A stretch of DNA of 64,000 nucleotides from JARRKU01 sp963675565 (lineage in GTDB: Bacteria; Desulfobacterota; Desulfobacteria; Desulfobacterales; Desulfosarcinaceae). The notes below the pieces were generated by a model. That model ran no database searches. It had not been told where the DNA came from and saw only the letters and a program-made list of their open reading frames with translations. Location: the NCBI GenBank assembly GCA_963675565.2, contig CAXXYD010000004.1, forward strand, positions 992,001 to 1,056,000, in the 5' to 3' direction. Below are positions 1-7,682 of this stretch, piece after piece (position 1 is the first letter of the stretch; every line of letters begins with the position of its first letter). The translations under genes were made by a program, and so were the position numbers.

Positions 1-1
1 T

Positions 2-895
2 CGCCTGGGCATCGATCTGGGCGGCACCAAAACCGAATCCATCCTTCTCGCTCCCGACGGCCGGCCCGTGCACCGCGAGCGCAGACCGACACCCCGGCAT
101 GAAGATGCCGGCGTTGAATACAGGGACATCCTGAACCAGGTCGTGGAAATGATCCGGACGGCCCGCAACAGCCCCGGAGGCTCTTCACCCTGCACCGTCG
201 GCATCGGCATTCCGGGCACCATCGATCCGCGAACCACCAGAGTCCAGAACGCCAATACCACCAGCCTCATCGGCCGGCATTTTCAAAAGGATCTGGAGCG
301 TGGATTGGGACAACCGGTGGCCATGGAAAACGATGCCAACTGCTTCACCCTGGCCGAGTCTTTAAATGGCGCCGGAAAAGGCTACGGGCTGGTATTCGGC
401 GTCATCATGGGCACCGGCTGCGGCGGCGGGATTTGCATCAATGGCAGGATACACAGCGGCAGGCACCGCATCGCGGGCGAATGGGGCCACTTTGGCGTAG
501 ATCCCGCCGGAGCCCTCTGCTACTGCGGAAAACGGGGATGCGTGGAGACCAAGATCAGCGGCGGCGGTGTGGAAAAAGCGTATCATCGTCTGTTCGGCCG
601 CCCCCTGAAGATGGAGCAGATTACCCGAGGATACCGGGACGGGGACGAGACGTGCCGCGCGGTTTTCGAACAATTCCTGGAAGATTACGGCCGGTGTCTG
701 GGCGGCCTGATCTCTATCCTGGACCCCGATGCCGTGGTCCTGGGCGGGGGGCTCTCCAACATCGATGAGTTGTACACCGCCGGCCTGGACCGCGTGCGCG
801 CCTACGCCTTTCATGAACATATCGAAACACCCGTCCTCAAAAACAAACTGGGCGATTCCGCCGGGGTTTTCGGGGCGGCCTGGATGGGAATTTAG
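2..895 (+). CDS. ROK-family sugar kinase (5' end outside window)
   Basis: The reading frame is already open at base 2 and begins inside the N-terminal phosphate-binding loop (DLGGTK), so the true start lies to the left; the internal GTG at 68 is not the start. The second domain shows the ROK signature: GEWGHFGVD followed by the zinc-binding CYCGKRGCVET. A glycine-rich segment (VVLGGGLS) lies near the C-terminus. ROK kinases phosphorylate glucose, N-acetylhexosamines or fructose with ATP in the cytoplasm. The His and three Cys of the zinc site are present and there is no DNA-binding domain, so a kinase rather than a NagC-type repressor is likely. Substrate cannot be fixed. It abuts the next gene tail to tail. 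Confidence 0.9.
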   Translation, partial: RLGIDLGGTKTESILLAPDGRPVHRERRPTPRHEDAGVEYRDILNQVVEMIRTARNSPGGSSPCTVGIGIPGTIDPRTTRVQNANTTSLIGRHFQKDLERGLGQPVAMENDANCFTLAESLNGAGKGYGLVFGVIMGTGCGGGICINGRIHSGRHRIAGEWGHFGVDPAGALCYCGKRGCVETKISGGGVEKAYHRLFGRPLKMEQITRGYRDGDETCRAVFEQFLEDYGRCLGGLISILDPDAVVLGGGLSNIDELYTAGLDRVRAYAFHEHIETPVLKNKLGDSAGVFGAAWMGI

Positions 896-2086
896 CTATT
901 TGCGCATCAGATACGCCACGGCCTTTTCCAGCCCGTCGATGGAAAGCTCGAACATGGGAAATATCTGGGCGATCATTCCGATGGTGCGGGTGTAGTTCCA
1001 CTGGTACTGGGCAATGGGGTTGAGCCAGACCGAATGTTTAAAGGTCTCGGCCAGGAACCGGAGGCATTCGATGCTGGGCCTGCCGCTGCGCACGGCAATG
1101 TGGATGGAGCCGTCCTGGGACATGAGTTCGTAAGGCGCCATACTGGCATCCCCCACGAAAATCAGACGGGTATCCGGATCCAGGCGCACGAAATCCCGAA
1201 GGGGGCGCGGTTTTCTGTAGCGGGCCGGATCCTCCCAGAGGGTGTCGTAGACGGTGTTGTGGAAAAACAGTGTGGTCAATTCTTTGAACTGGGCCCGGGA
1301 ATAGTCGAAGAGGGCCTGGACCACCGGGATATACGGGTCCATGGACCAGCCGCCGTTGTCGATGGCCAGAATCACCTTCAGGCGGTCTTTGAGACTGCTC
1401 TCGAAAATGATCTCGATCTCTCCGGCATGCTTCATGGTCTGGTAGATGGTTTCGTCCACATTGACCTGGTCTTTGGGACCGGCGGGCCGCAGATGGCGCA
1501 GCCGCTTGAGTGCCTCTCCCATCATGGAGCGGGTCAGCGGCCCCTGGAGGGAGTAATCCTTGTAGCGCCGCTCCATGGCCACCTTTACTGCCGATTTGTT
1601 GCGCGACATGCCGCCCACCCGCATGCCGCCGGGATGAAACCCGGAATGGCCCACCGGCGATGTTCCCCCGGTGCCGATCCAGCGGTTGCCGCCGTCGTGG
1701 CGTTCGGTCTGGTCCTTCAGGCGTTCCTTGAAATAGTCGATCAACTCATCGGGGGTCATCTTCTGCAGGTCGGCTGCGTCCACCCCCAACGCATCGGCAA
1801 TGGCTTTGGGGTCCTGCAGCCACTGCTCCAGCAGGCTTTGCGCCAGTTCCTCCAGTTCCACGCCGGTCAGATCGGGCAGTTCGGCGCCTTCAAAATGGTG
1901 GGCAAACACCTGATCATACAGATCGAAGTAGCGTTCGCTCTTGACCAGAATGGACCGCGAAGCGGTGTAAAAATCGTTCAAAGTAAGAATCAGCCCCCGG
2001 GCCATGGCCCGGTGCAATGTCAGAAAGGCCGTCGGCGTCACCGGCACGCCGTGATCTTTGAGCTTATAAAAGAAGTCGATAAACAT
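896..2086 (-). CDS. VWA-domain protein, partner of MoxR ATPase
   Basis: A 396-residue soluble protein with an N-terminal helical region and a C-terminal von Willebrand A fold (about residues 215-390), of the CoxE-like kind. The expected metal-site motif DxSxS reads DNGGWSM here, so the MIDAS is altered although Asp and Ser remain. No signal peptide or membrane segment is seen. It lies 29 bp downstream of a MoxR-type AAA+ gene on the same strand. MoxR/VWA pairs act as chaperones that mature or insert metal cofactors or assemble complexes; the client here is not evident. The stop codon is shared in position with the convergent kinase gene (no gap). Confidence 0.85.
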   Translation of the reverse strand: MFIDFFYKLKDHGVPVTPTAFLTLHRAMARGLILTLNDFYTASRSILVKSERYFDLYDQVFAHHFEGAELPDLTGVELEELAQSLLEQWLQDPKAIADALGVDAADLQKMTPDELIDYFKERLKDQTERHDGGNRWIGTGGTSPVGHSGFHPGGMRVGGMSRNKSAVKVAMERRYKDYSLQGPLTRSMMGEALKRLRHLRPAGPKDQVNVDETIYQTMKHAGEIEIIFESSLKDRLKVILAIDNGGWSMDPYIPVVQALFDYSRAQFKELTTLFFHNTVYDTLWEDPARYRKPRPLRDFVRLDPDTRLIFVGDASMAPYELMSQDGSIHIAVRSGRPSIECLRFLAETFKHSVWLNPIAQYQWNYTRTIGMIAQIFPMFELSIDGLEKAVAYLMRK

Positions 2087-2115
2087 GGTTTATACGGGTT
2101 CACCCATCGCGCAAT

Positions 2116-2958
2116 TTAATACCGTGACCGTCCCTGAACCTGCTCTCCGGCCAGCTGGTAATCACGGCTCTTTTTAAACAGCACGCCCAGAAAGGGAAGA
2201 TCGTTTTTGGATAGCTGCTTGGGGTTGAAATCAGGATCGGTCTGAAGCGCCCGGATCCAGTTGATCAACTCGCGGGTGGCCGGCCGCTTTTCCACACCGT
2301 CCATCTGGCGCAGGCGGTAGAAAGCGGCAATGGCTTTTTCCGCCAGGGCTTCGTTAATATCCGGAAAGTGCACCCCAATGATCTTGCGCATCATCTTGGG
2401 GTCGGGAAAAGCGATGTGGTGGAAATTGCAGCGTCCCAGAAACGGATCGGAAAGATCCTTTTTGGCGTTGGAGGTAATGATGATCACCGGACGGTGTCTG
2501 GCCTGGATGGTCTTGTCGATTTCGATGATGTCAAAGGCCATCTGATCGAGCACATCCAGCATATCGTCCTGAAAATCGGTATCGGCCTTGTCGATCTCGT
2601 CGATGAGCAGCACCGTACGCCGCTGGGCCGTAAAAGCCTGTCCGATCTTGCCCATCTTGATGTAGGCCTCGATATCGCTGACATCCCGCCGGCTGTCGCC
2701 GAACCGGCTGTCATTGAGCCGGGTCAGCGTGTCGTATTGGTAGAGCGCCTCCACCAGCTTCATGCTCGATTTGACGTTCAAAACGATCAGGGGCATATCC
2801 AAACTCTGGGCAATGGCGTGGCCCAGCATGGTTTTGCCGGTGCCGGGCTCCCCTTTGAGCAGCAGGGGCATCTCCAGCGCCATGGAAACGTTGATTATCT
2901 GGGACAGTTCGGCATCCAGGACGTATTGTGTGGAGCCGGTAAAGGATTTTTGCGTCAT
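2116..2958 (-). CDS. MoxR-family AAA+ ATPase
   Basis: 280 residues. Walker A GEPGTGKT lies near residue 37, Walker B LLIDEIDKAD near 116, sensor-1 region IIITSNAKKDL near 160, and GRCNFHHIAFP follows. The length and the short C-terminal helical lid fit the MoxR class. It is cytoplasmic and uses ATP to remodel a protein complex, usually with a VWA protein; that partner is encoded 29 bp downstream, so the two form an operon. Upstream lies an 89-bp gap to the MetE-like gene on the same strand. No adjacent metalloenzyme gives away the substrate. Confidence 0.92.
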   Translation of the reverse strand: MTQKSFTGSTQYVLDAELSQIINVSMALEMPLLLKGEPGTGKTMLGHAIAQSLDMPLIVLNVKSSMKLVEALYQYDTLTRLNDSRFGDSRRDVSDIEAYIKMGKIGQAFTAQRRTVLLIDEIDKADTDFQDDMLDVLDQMAFDIIEIDKTIQARHRPVIIITSNAKKDLSDPFLGRCNFHHIAFPDPKMMRKIIGVHFPDINEALAEKAIAAFYRLRQMDGVEKRPATRELINWIRALQTDPDFNPKQLSKNDLPFLGVLFKKSRDYQLAGEQVQGRSRY

Positions 2959-3047
2959 CGGAAATTACCTCAATTTCTCTGCGGAGCGATCATCCGCAAT
3001 TAGGCCCCACGATCCCCCCGTCGGGGCATGAATCGTATGAACCATCG

Positions 3048-4124
3048 TTATCGGCCCGCCTGGCGGATGCGCCTGGACAATGCGCTGGTCAATTCAATCA
3101 CCTTTTGGCTCAGAGCCGGGGTCAATGCGCCCGTTCCGCAAGCCGGCGTTATAAAAGATTGTGCCAGCACCGCATCGCAGGAAATACCCAGGTCGGCCAG
3201 TTGACGGCTCTTCGCGGACCAGTCCCGCCAGAGGGAATCCACTGTGGCCGCTTCGATTTGCTCGGCGATGAGCGTCGGAACGAGTCCCCAGGCCAGAAAA
3301 CGGCCGGAAGCCATAAAGGACCTGATCTGATCGCCATAAAGCACGAATTTGTCGAAATAGCCGTGGGCATCAAAGTTGATAATATCCACGGTGGATTCCA
3401 GCAGCAAAGACCAGTCCGTATTGGCGCAGACGTGAATGCCGGCCATGGCGCCCTGCCCTTGTATGGCGGCGATCACCTCCTGCAGGCAGGCCATGATATC
3501 TTCCCTGGAAATGCTGATGAATTCAGACGAACCATAGCCGGCAAGGGCCGGTTCGTCGATAAAGACAATGACCGGCTTGTCGGCCCTGGCCAGCATCCTC
3601 GCCTGCCAGGCCGCTTTGAGGGCCAGCAGTTTGACGGCTGCGTCACGAAGGGCATCATGGTAAAATATCGCCCGTTTTTCATGGTCATGCAGGCCCGTGC
3701 AAAAAGTAACCGGACCCGTAATCTGTCCCTTTACGGCGGCCAGATCATGCGGGGGTGTCTCGAGGGCCCGGAGCAGGCTGAAAAAGCCCGGCGCGGCCTC
3801 GTGCGTCAAAGCGAACCGGGAATCCCCGCTCAATCCTGCGCCCTGTTCGGTGGCCTGCAGATACGCTTCGAAAAACGCAAGCATTTGATCGTCAAACCCT
3901 GGATCCTGCGTGTCAACATACTTGTGCGCCGCACTCCCGGCCAGTCCGGGCAGGCCGTCCACAAACTGGTTGACCATCCCCTCTCGGGGATACACCGGCA
4001 GCTGCACCCAGTTGGGAATCTGGGGCGTCTGCTCCAGAACCAGCCGGGTGGCTTCCTGATAGTCCGTGAGCGGCTGGCTGCCGATGAGCATGGCCAGGCC
4101 GCGAGGCTGAAATTTGCTGGGCAT
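3048..4124 (-). CDS. MetE/uroporphyrinogen-decarboxylase-fold protein (possible zinc methyltransferase)
   Basis: The chosen ATG at 4124 (358 residues) has an AGGAAGAA ribosome site six bases upstream; an ATG at 4184 would add 20 residues without comparable support. The sequence opens GSQPLTDYQEA, and the TIM-barrel family motifs include a His-x-Cys (HVCANTDW) and a late Cys (PACGTG). These correspond to the zinc ligands of MetE/MtaA-type methyltransferases. That suggests methyl or thiol transfer chemistry, but this clade is uncharacterised and methionine synthase activity should not be assumed. It is shorter than MetE (about 750) and the size of a single-barrel MtaA/UroD protein. It stands alone between an operon and a divergent zinc-ribbon gene. 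Confidence 0.75.
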   Translation of the reverse strand: MPSKFQPRGLAMLIGSQPLTDYQEATRLVLEQTPQIPNWVQLPVYPREGMVNQFVDGLPGLAGSAAHKYVDTQDPGFDDQMLAFFEAYLQATEQGAGLSGDSRFALTHEAAPGFFSLLRALETPPHDLAAVKGQITGPVTFCTGLHDHEKRAIFYHDALRDAAVKLLALKAAWQARMLARADKPVIVFIDEPALAGYGSSEFISISREDIMACLQEVIAAIQGQGAMAGIHVCANTDWSLLLESTVDIINFDAHGYFDKFVLYGDQIRSFMASGRFLAWGLVPTLIAEQIEAATVDSLWRDWSAKSRQLADLGISCDAVLAQSFITPACGTGALTPALSQKVIELTSALSRRIRQAGR

Positions 4125-4404
4125 CGATTTCTTCCTTTGGTGTTGATATGCCGCGGCGTGTATCGTTTTCGCAAAAAGGCGCATTCGGATTCACCGCACG
4201 GCAAGAACCATTACCATGACCGCCCCGGCAACACAAGCGCTCCAGTCCTTGCCGGGCCGCGGCCGCGTCCATTGACCTTGCCGGTTATTGCCGAAGGTGC
4301 AATTCCCGTGTATCCTTTGCGACTCCCTGATTGACACCCCAATGGCCGAATGCTATAGTTTTGTTTTAAATGTGCACCGCATCTTTTGGCCGGCTGAGGG
4401 CATA

Positions 4405-4812
4405 ATGAGCAAAATCATATCGCTGGACGACAAGTTGAAGCTCTCCTCGCAGCAGCGCTCCGCCCTGGCACGCAAACGCAAAATCCTCGCCGTCCGCAAA
4501 GTGTTCCAATGCACCCACTGCGCCTCGAAATGCGAACGGTGCGGCACCAGCGTCGGGCCGGAACACACACGCGCCCGAGGCAGTGTGCGTGTACCGTATA
4601 ATTTCTGCGACAGCTGTGCCGAAGAGTACATCGAATACATCGATCGGCTGCAGGGCAAAGGCGGCAAAAAGGATTATTGGTACAACCATGCCTGGAACAA
4701 GGTCTGGCAAACCTGGATTGAATATCAAGGCGCCATTGACCAGTACATGCAGTCCAAAGAATTCCGGCAACTCTTGGAAGAACTCAAGCCCGATGGTGAC
4801 AGCAGCCACTGA
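4405..4812 (+). CDS. Zinc-ribbon hypothetical protein
   Basis: The start is placed at ATG 4405 (135 residues, MSKIISLDDK) with GAGGG four bases upstream. An in-frame ATG at 4288 would add an unsupported 39-residue leader. Six cysteines occur as CTHC, CERC and CDSC (about residues 35-77), so at least one zinc site is likely. The C-terminal half is rich in aromatic and charged residues. Not recognised beyond this. It precedes tatA by 46 bp on the same strand, so co-transcription is likely, but no role in Tat export can be claimed. Confidence 0.7.
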   Translation: MSKIISLDDKLKLSSQQRSALARKRKILAVRKVFQCTHCASKCERCGTSVGPEHTRARGSVRVPYNFCDSCAEEYIEYIDRLQGKGGKKDYWYNHAWNKVWQTWIEYQGAIDQYMQSKEFRQLLEELKPDGDSSH

Positions 4813-4858
4813 CCGGGTCTATTGCGCACGCAAACAACGGAATAGGCAGGAGGATAAT

Positions 4859-5044
4859 ATGTTTGGTGGATTGGGAATGCCGGAGTTGATTATTATTCTG
4901 GTGATCATTCTGATCATATTCGGCGCAGGCAAATTGCCCCAAATTGGTGACGGCTTTGGAAAAGCGATCCGCAACTTTAAAAATGCCACAAGCGAAAAAG
5001 GCAGCAAGGATCAAGACAAGATCGACGAAGACAAGAAACCTTAA
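4859..5044 (+). CDS. tatA: Twin-arginine translocase subunit TatA
   Basis: 61 residues starting at ATG 4859, preceded by a strong GCAGGAGG site. The pattern is typical: a short N-terminus (GLGMPELIIIL), one hydrophobic helix, the FGAGKLPQIGDGFGKAIRNFK hinge and amphipathic helix, and a charged tail rich in Lys and Asp. TatA oligomers form the pore of the Tat pathway that exports folded proteins across the inner membrane. tatB and tatC are not nearby. A DUF882 protein at 58900 in this window carries a Tat-type signal and is a candidate substrate. Confidence 0.93.
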   Translation: MFGGLGMPELIIILVIILIIFGAGKLPQIGDGFGKAIRNFKNATSEKGSKDQDKIDEDKKP

Positions 5045-5062
5045 TAATATTATGGCGCTGCA

Positions 5063-5094
5063 AAGCGGCCGCTCCCTTAGGGAGCCGGCCGCTT
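5063..5094. terminator. GC-rich hairpin between convergent tatA and LysR gene
   Basis: Arms AAGCGGCCG and CGGCCGCTT enclose a second stem, CTCCC/GGGAG, around TTA, with one bulged C. It lies 18 bases after the tatA stop and 14 bases before the LysR stop, as expected for a two-way terminator. No T-run follows on either strand, so intrinsic termination is not certain. Confidence 0.55.
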
Positions 5095-5108
5095 ATCGAT
5101 GGCGCCGC

Positions 5109-6065
5109 CTAGACGCTGCAAAATTTTTTCAACATTCCCGCCTCTTTCACAGCCGCCTTAAAATAGGCCTGAAAAGTCTTTTCGGTCAAGCTGGGCACTT
5201 TGTCCTGTAACTGCACCAGTGAAATACGATTGATGATCGCCGGACGCCGGGTGGTCACCGGCACGATAGTGCCGGCGGATATCTCCTCATAAGCCAGATG
5301 GGATGCAATGACGCCCATGCCCATCCCCTTCCGGACCGCCTCGATCACCGCCTGCACGCTGTCCACAATCAGCACGATTCTCGGATTGACGGTATATTTG
5401 TCGAAATGGTGCCGGAACCATCCCTTCAGGGCCGGCGCCTTTGGCTGGTAGGCGATAAAATCGTGGGCCATTAAATTCTCAAAGGAAAAATCATCCCCCA
5501 ATACAGTGTCGCGATAGTCCCTTGAACACGCCAGAATGACTTCTTCATCGATGATGGGGTCAATGCCGTAAGCGCCGAGTTCGCCTTGGAATCGATTTCT
5601 CGCCAGGAAGCCGTCCACCAGAGCAAAATCCAATGTTCCGTGGACCAAACCCGCCAACAAAACGTCCGGGTCGCCCAGTTCCAGAAAAAACGTCACTTCG
5701 GGATATTGTTTTCGAAACAGAGCGAAAATACCCGGAAAATAGGCCTTCCCGAACTCAACCGGTGCACCGACCCGCAGTGGCCCGCTGGGACGCACCTTTG
5801 CCTGCTTGATGACGTTCAATCCGGACTGCAGTTCCTCCAAAAACGGCTCAATGATGGCAAACAAACGGTCCGCTGCCATGGTTGGCACCAGTCGCCGATG
5901 CATCCGCGAAAAAAGCTGGATCTTGATTTCGCCCTCCAGTTTCTTGAGGTGCTGGCTCACCGCAGAGCGGGTGATGTTCAGCCTTTCTGCGGCGGCAACA
6001 ATGCTTTGGCTTGAATAAATATAGTAGAAGACTTTAAGGCGGTTGAAATCAGGTAGCGTTAGCAT
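5109..6065 (-). CDS. LysR-family transcriptional regulator (left of the oxidoreductase operon)
   Basis: 318 residues. The N-terminal winged helix-turn-helix (about residues 8-67) contains AAERLNITRSAVSQHLKKLE; a substrate-binding domain typical of LysR proteins follows (about 95-300). It probably senses a small organic acid or CoA-related metabolite. It is transcribed away from the 2-oxoacid oxidoreductase/acyl-CoA dehydrogenase operon that starts about 500 bp to its right, the classical layout for a LysR activator of a divergent operon. A perfect short dyad lies just upstream of its start, consistent with autoregulation. Confidence 0.9.
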   Translation of the reverse strand: MLTLPDFNRLKVFYYIYSSQSIVAAAERLNITRSAVSQHLKKLEGEIKIQLFSRMHRRLVPTMAADRLFAIIEPFLEELQSGLNVIKQAKVRPSGPLRVGAPVEFGKAYFPGIFALFRKQYPEVTFFLELGDPDVLLAGLVHGTLDFALVDGFLARNRFQGELGAYGIDPIIDEEVILACSRDYRDTVLGDDFSFENLMAHDFIAYQPKAPALKGWFRHHFDKYTVNPRIVLIVDSVQAVIEAVRKGMGMGVIASHLAYEEISAGTIVPVTTRRPAIINRISLVQLQDKVPSLTEKTFQAYFKAAVKEAGMLKKFCSV

Positions 6066-6084
6066 AAGTTTCCCTAATGTTTAT

Positions 6085-6102
6085 TAAGTTTAATTTTACT
6101 TA
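6085..6102. promoter_or_regulatory. Candidate LysR binding dyad in the LysR promoter
   Basis: TAAGT and ACTTA are perfect inverted arms separated by eight A/T bases, 20-37 bases upstream of the LysR start codon. The right half plus spacer (TTAATTTTACTTAT, 6090-6103) is repeated exactly upstream of the other LysR gene at 11258. LysR proteins usually bind AT-rich dyads of the T-N11-A kind; assignment to this protein is inferred. Confidence 0.45.
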
Positions 6103-6103
6103 T

Positions 6104-6518
6104 TATAAAGCTTTTTGTAGAAAGTCAATACGGGTCACTGATTTGATCCGGGCCGACAATAATGCCTTTGCCGGGCTATAGACCATGACCGGGCATGGGC
6201 AGACCGGGAACACACCATCTGCAAAAGCGGGGGGGGGATCACCTATGGCCTTTACCCAGTCAAAATGGATTCATTTCCTTGTCTATATTTTGTCGCCGGC
6301 GGATTCAAGCGTCCCCCATTGCAGCCATCGCCGGAAACCCGTCCCGGCGCCCTGCCCCAGGGAATTATGCGGAACGATAAAATTCGTCTTCTGGGCGGCG
6401 GTGTCCGTTCTCATCCCCGTGCTGCTGTCACGTCTTTGAATTGATGCGATTATAGGTCCAGCGGCAAACGGCGCAAAAATCGTTTGACTTCCGGCGGCAG
6501 CTCCACTACACGATTAAT
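6104..6518. other. Gene-free stretch between LysR gene and oxidoreductase operon
   Basis: About 415 bases without a credible gene: open frames here lack ribosome sites and family features. It must hold the start of the rightward operon promoter, but I cannot place -35/-10 boxes with confidence. Confidence 0.5.
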
Positions 6519-6542
6519 ATGATCATAAATTTGATCAAATTT
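6519..6542. promoter_or_regulatory. Two adjacent palindromes centred on GATC before the oxidoreductase operon
   Basis: ATGATCAT (6519-6526) is followed directly by the perfect 16-base palindrome AAATTTGATCAAATTT (6527-6542). Their centres are 12 bases apart. The pair ends 21 bases before the start codon at 6564 and just upstream of its AAGGAGTT ribosome site, a position suited to a repressor/activator operator. The protein that binds it is unknown. Confidence 0.5.
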
Positions 6543-6563
6543 TAAATCAAAGAAGGAGTTGGC

Positions 6564-7682
6564 ATGGGATTCACATTGATGGAGGGCAACGAAGCCATCG
6601 CCCGGGGCGCCGTGGCGGCAGGCTGTAATTTTTTTGCCGGCTATCCCATCACGCCGGCCACCACCATATACAACACAATGCTCAAGCTGCTGCCGCCCAG
6701 CGGCGGGGTCTGTCTTCAGGGCGAGGACGAAATCGCCTCCATGGGCTTCTGCCTCGGCGCGGCAATGGCCGGCAAAAAAGTGATGACCGCCACGTCGGGC
6801 CCCGGAATAAGCCTGTACAGCGAGCACATTTCATTTGCCATCGGAAGTGAAATCCCCATTGTCATCGTGGACGTTCAGCGCCTGGGGCCATCCACCGGCT
6901 CGGCGACCAAAGGCGCCGACGGAGACATCCAGTTTTTGCAGTGGGGAAACTCCGGCGGGCTGCCGGTGATCGTACTGGCGCCGGTGGACATCGGGGACTG
7001 CTTTACACTCACCATGCAGGCCTTCAACCTGGCGGAACAGTATCGCTGCCCGGTATTTCTCGCCGCCAACAAAGAAATTTCCATGACCCGTGAAACCTTC
7101 GACCCGGATCTGCTGAAACGGCCCCGCATCGTCGAGCGCCGGCCGGCCGCCGCCAACGGACCCAACCTGCCCTTCGGGGTTCAGGAACATGAGGCGGTCC
7201 CCGGTTTCCGCGCCATCGGCGACGCGCAACTCGGTCGCCAGACCTCTTCGACCCACGGAGCGGATGGATATATCACCACCGACCCTGAACAAATCGCCCG
7301 TATGCAAGACCGCCTGTACGGCAAAATCCAGGGGGCTGTCTCTGCCTTCTCCTACTTTGAAGAACATATTTCATCGGGGGCCGATACGCTGGTCATCACG
7401 TACGGCGTCACCGCCCGGGCGGCCAGGTCCGCCGTCCAGAGAGCCGCCGCCCGGCATCCCGCATCCCTGCTGGTTCTCAAAACCCTGTGGCCCGTTCCCG
7501 AAGAAGCCATACGCAAGGCGGCCGCCCCTTATAAACGGGTTGTGGTGGCCGAAATGAATCTCGGACAGTATGTCCGGGAAATCCAACGCGTACTGCCGGA
7601 CAAAACCGTCGATTTTCTGGGGCAGATGAACGGTGACTTGATCCAGCCCGCCCGGATCCAGGAGGTAATTGAAAATGGATAG
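6564..7682 (+). CDS. 2-oxoacid:ferredoxin oxidoreductase, alpha subunit
   Basis: 372 residues with an AAGGAGTT ribosome site. It opens with the family signature MEGNEAIARGAVAAGCNFFAGYPITPAT, then QGEDEIASMGFCLGAAMAGKKVMTATSGPG, the pyrimidine-side domain of KorA/VorB-type enzymes. These enzymes oxidatively decarboxylate 2-oxoacids to acyl-CoA and CO2, or run in reverse, using thiamine diphosphate and ferredoxin in the cytoplasm. The gene overlaps the next one (beta-gamma) by 8 bases, so they are translationally coupled. Substrate (2-oxoglutarate, branched 2-oxoacid or other) cannot be read from sequence. The neighbouring acyl-CoA dehydrogenase suggests the product acyl-CoA is further oxidised. 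Confidence 0.9.
   Translation: MGFTLMEGNEAIARGAVAAGCNFFAGYPITPATTIYNTMLKLLPPSGGVCLQGEDEIASMGFCLGAAMAGKKVMTATSGPGISLYSEHISFAIGSEIPIVIVDVQRLGPSTGSATKGADGDIQFLQWGNSGGLPVIVLAPVDIGDCFTLTMQAFNLAEQYRCPVFLAANKEISMTRETFDPDLLKRPRIVERRPAAANGPNLPFGVQEHEAVPGFRAIGDAQLGRQTSSTHGADGYITTDPEQIARMQDRLYGKIQGAVSAFSYFEEHISSGADTLVITYGVTARAARSAVQRAAARHPASLLVLKTLWPVPEEAIRKAAAPYKRVVVAEMNLGQYVREIQRVLPDKTVDFLGQMNGDLIQPARIQEVIENG

Noticed and set aside
1034..2119. Long + strand open frame of 361 codons
   Set aside because: Antisense shadow of the VWA gene; no family motif, no ribosome site, and the opposite frame has clear domain features.
6185..6439. Small + strand gene in the LysR-oxidoreductase gap
   Set aside because: Two overlapping frames, no ribosome site, and no similarity to known families.
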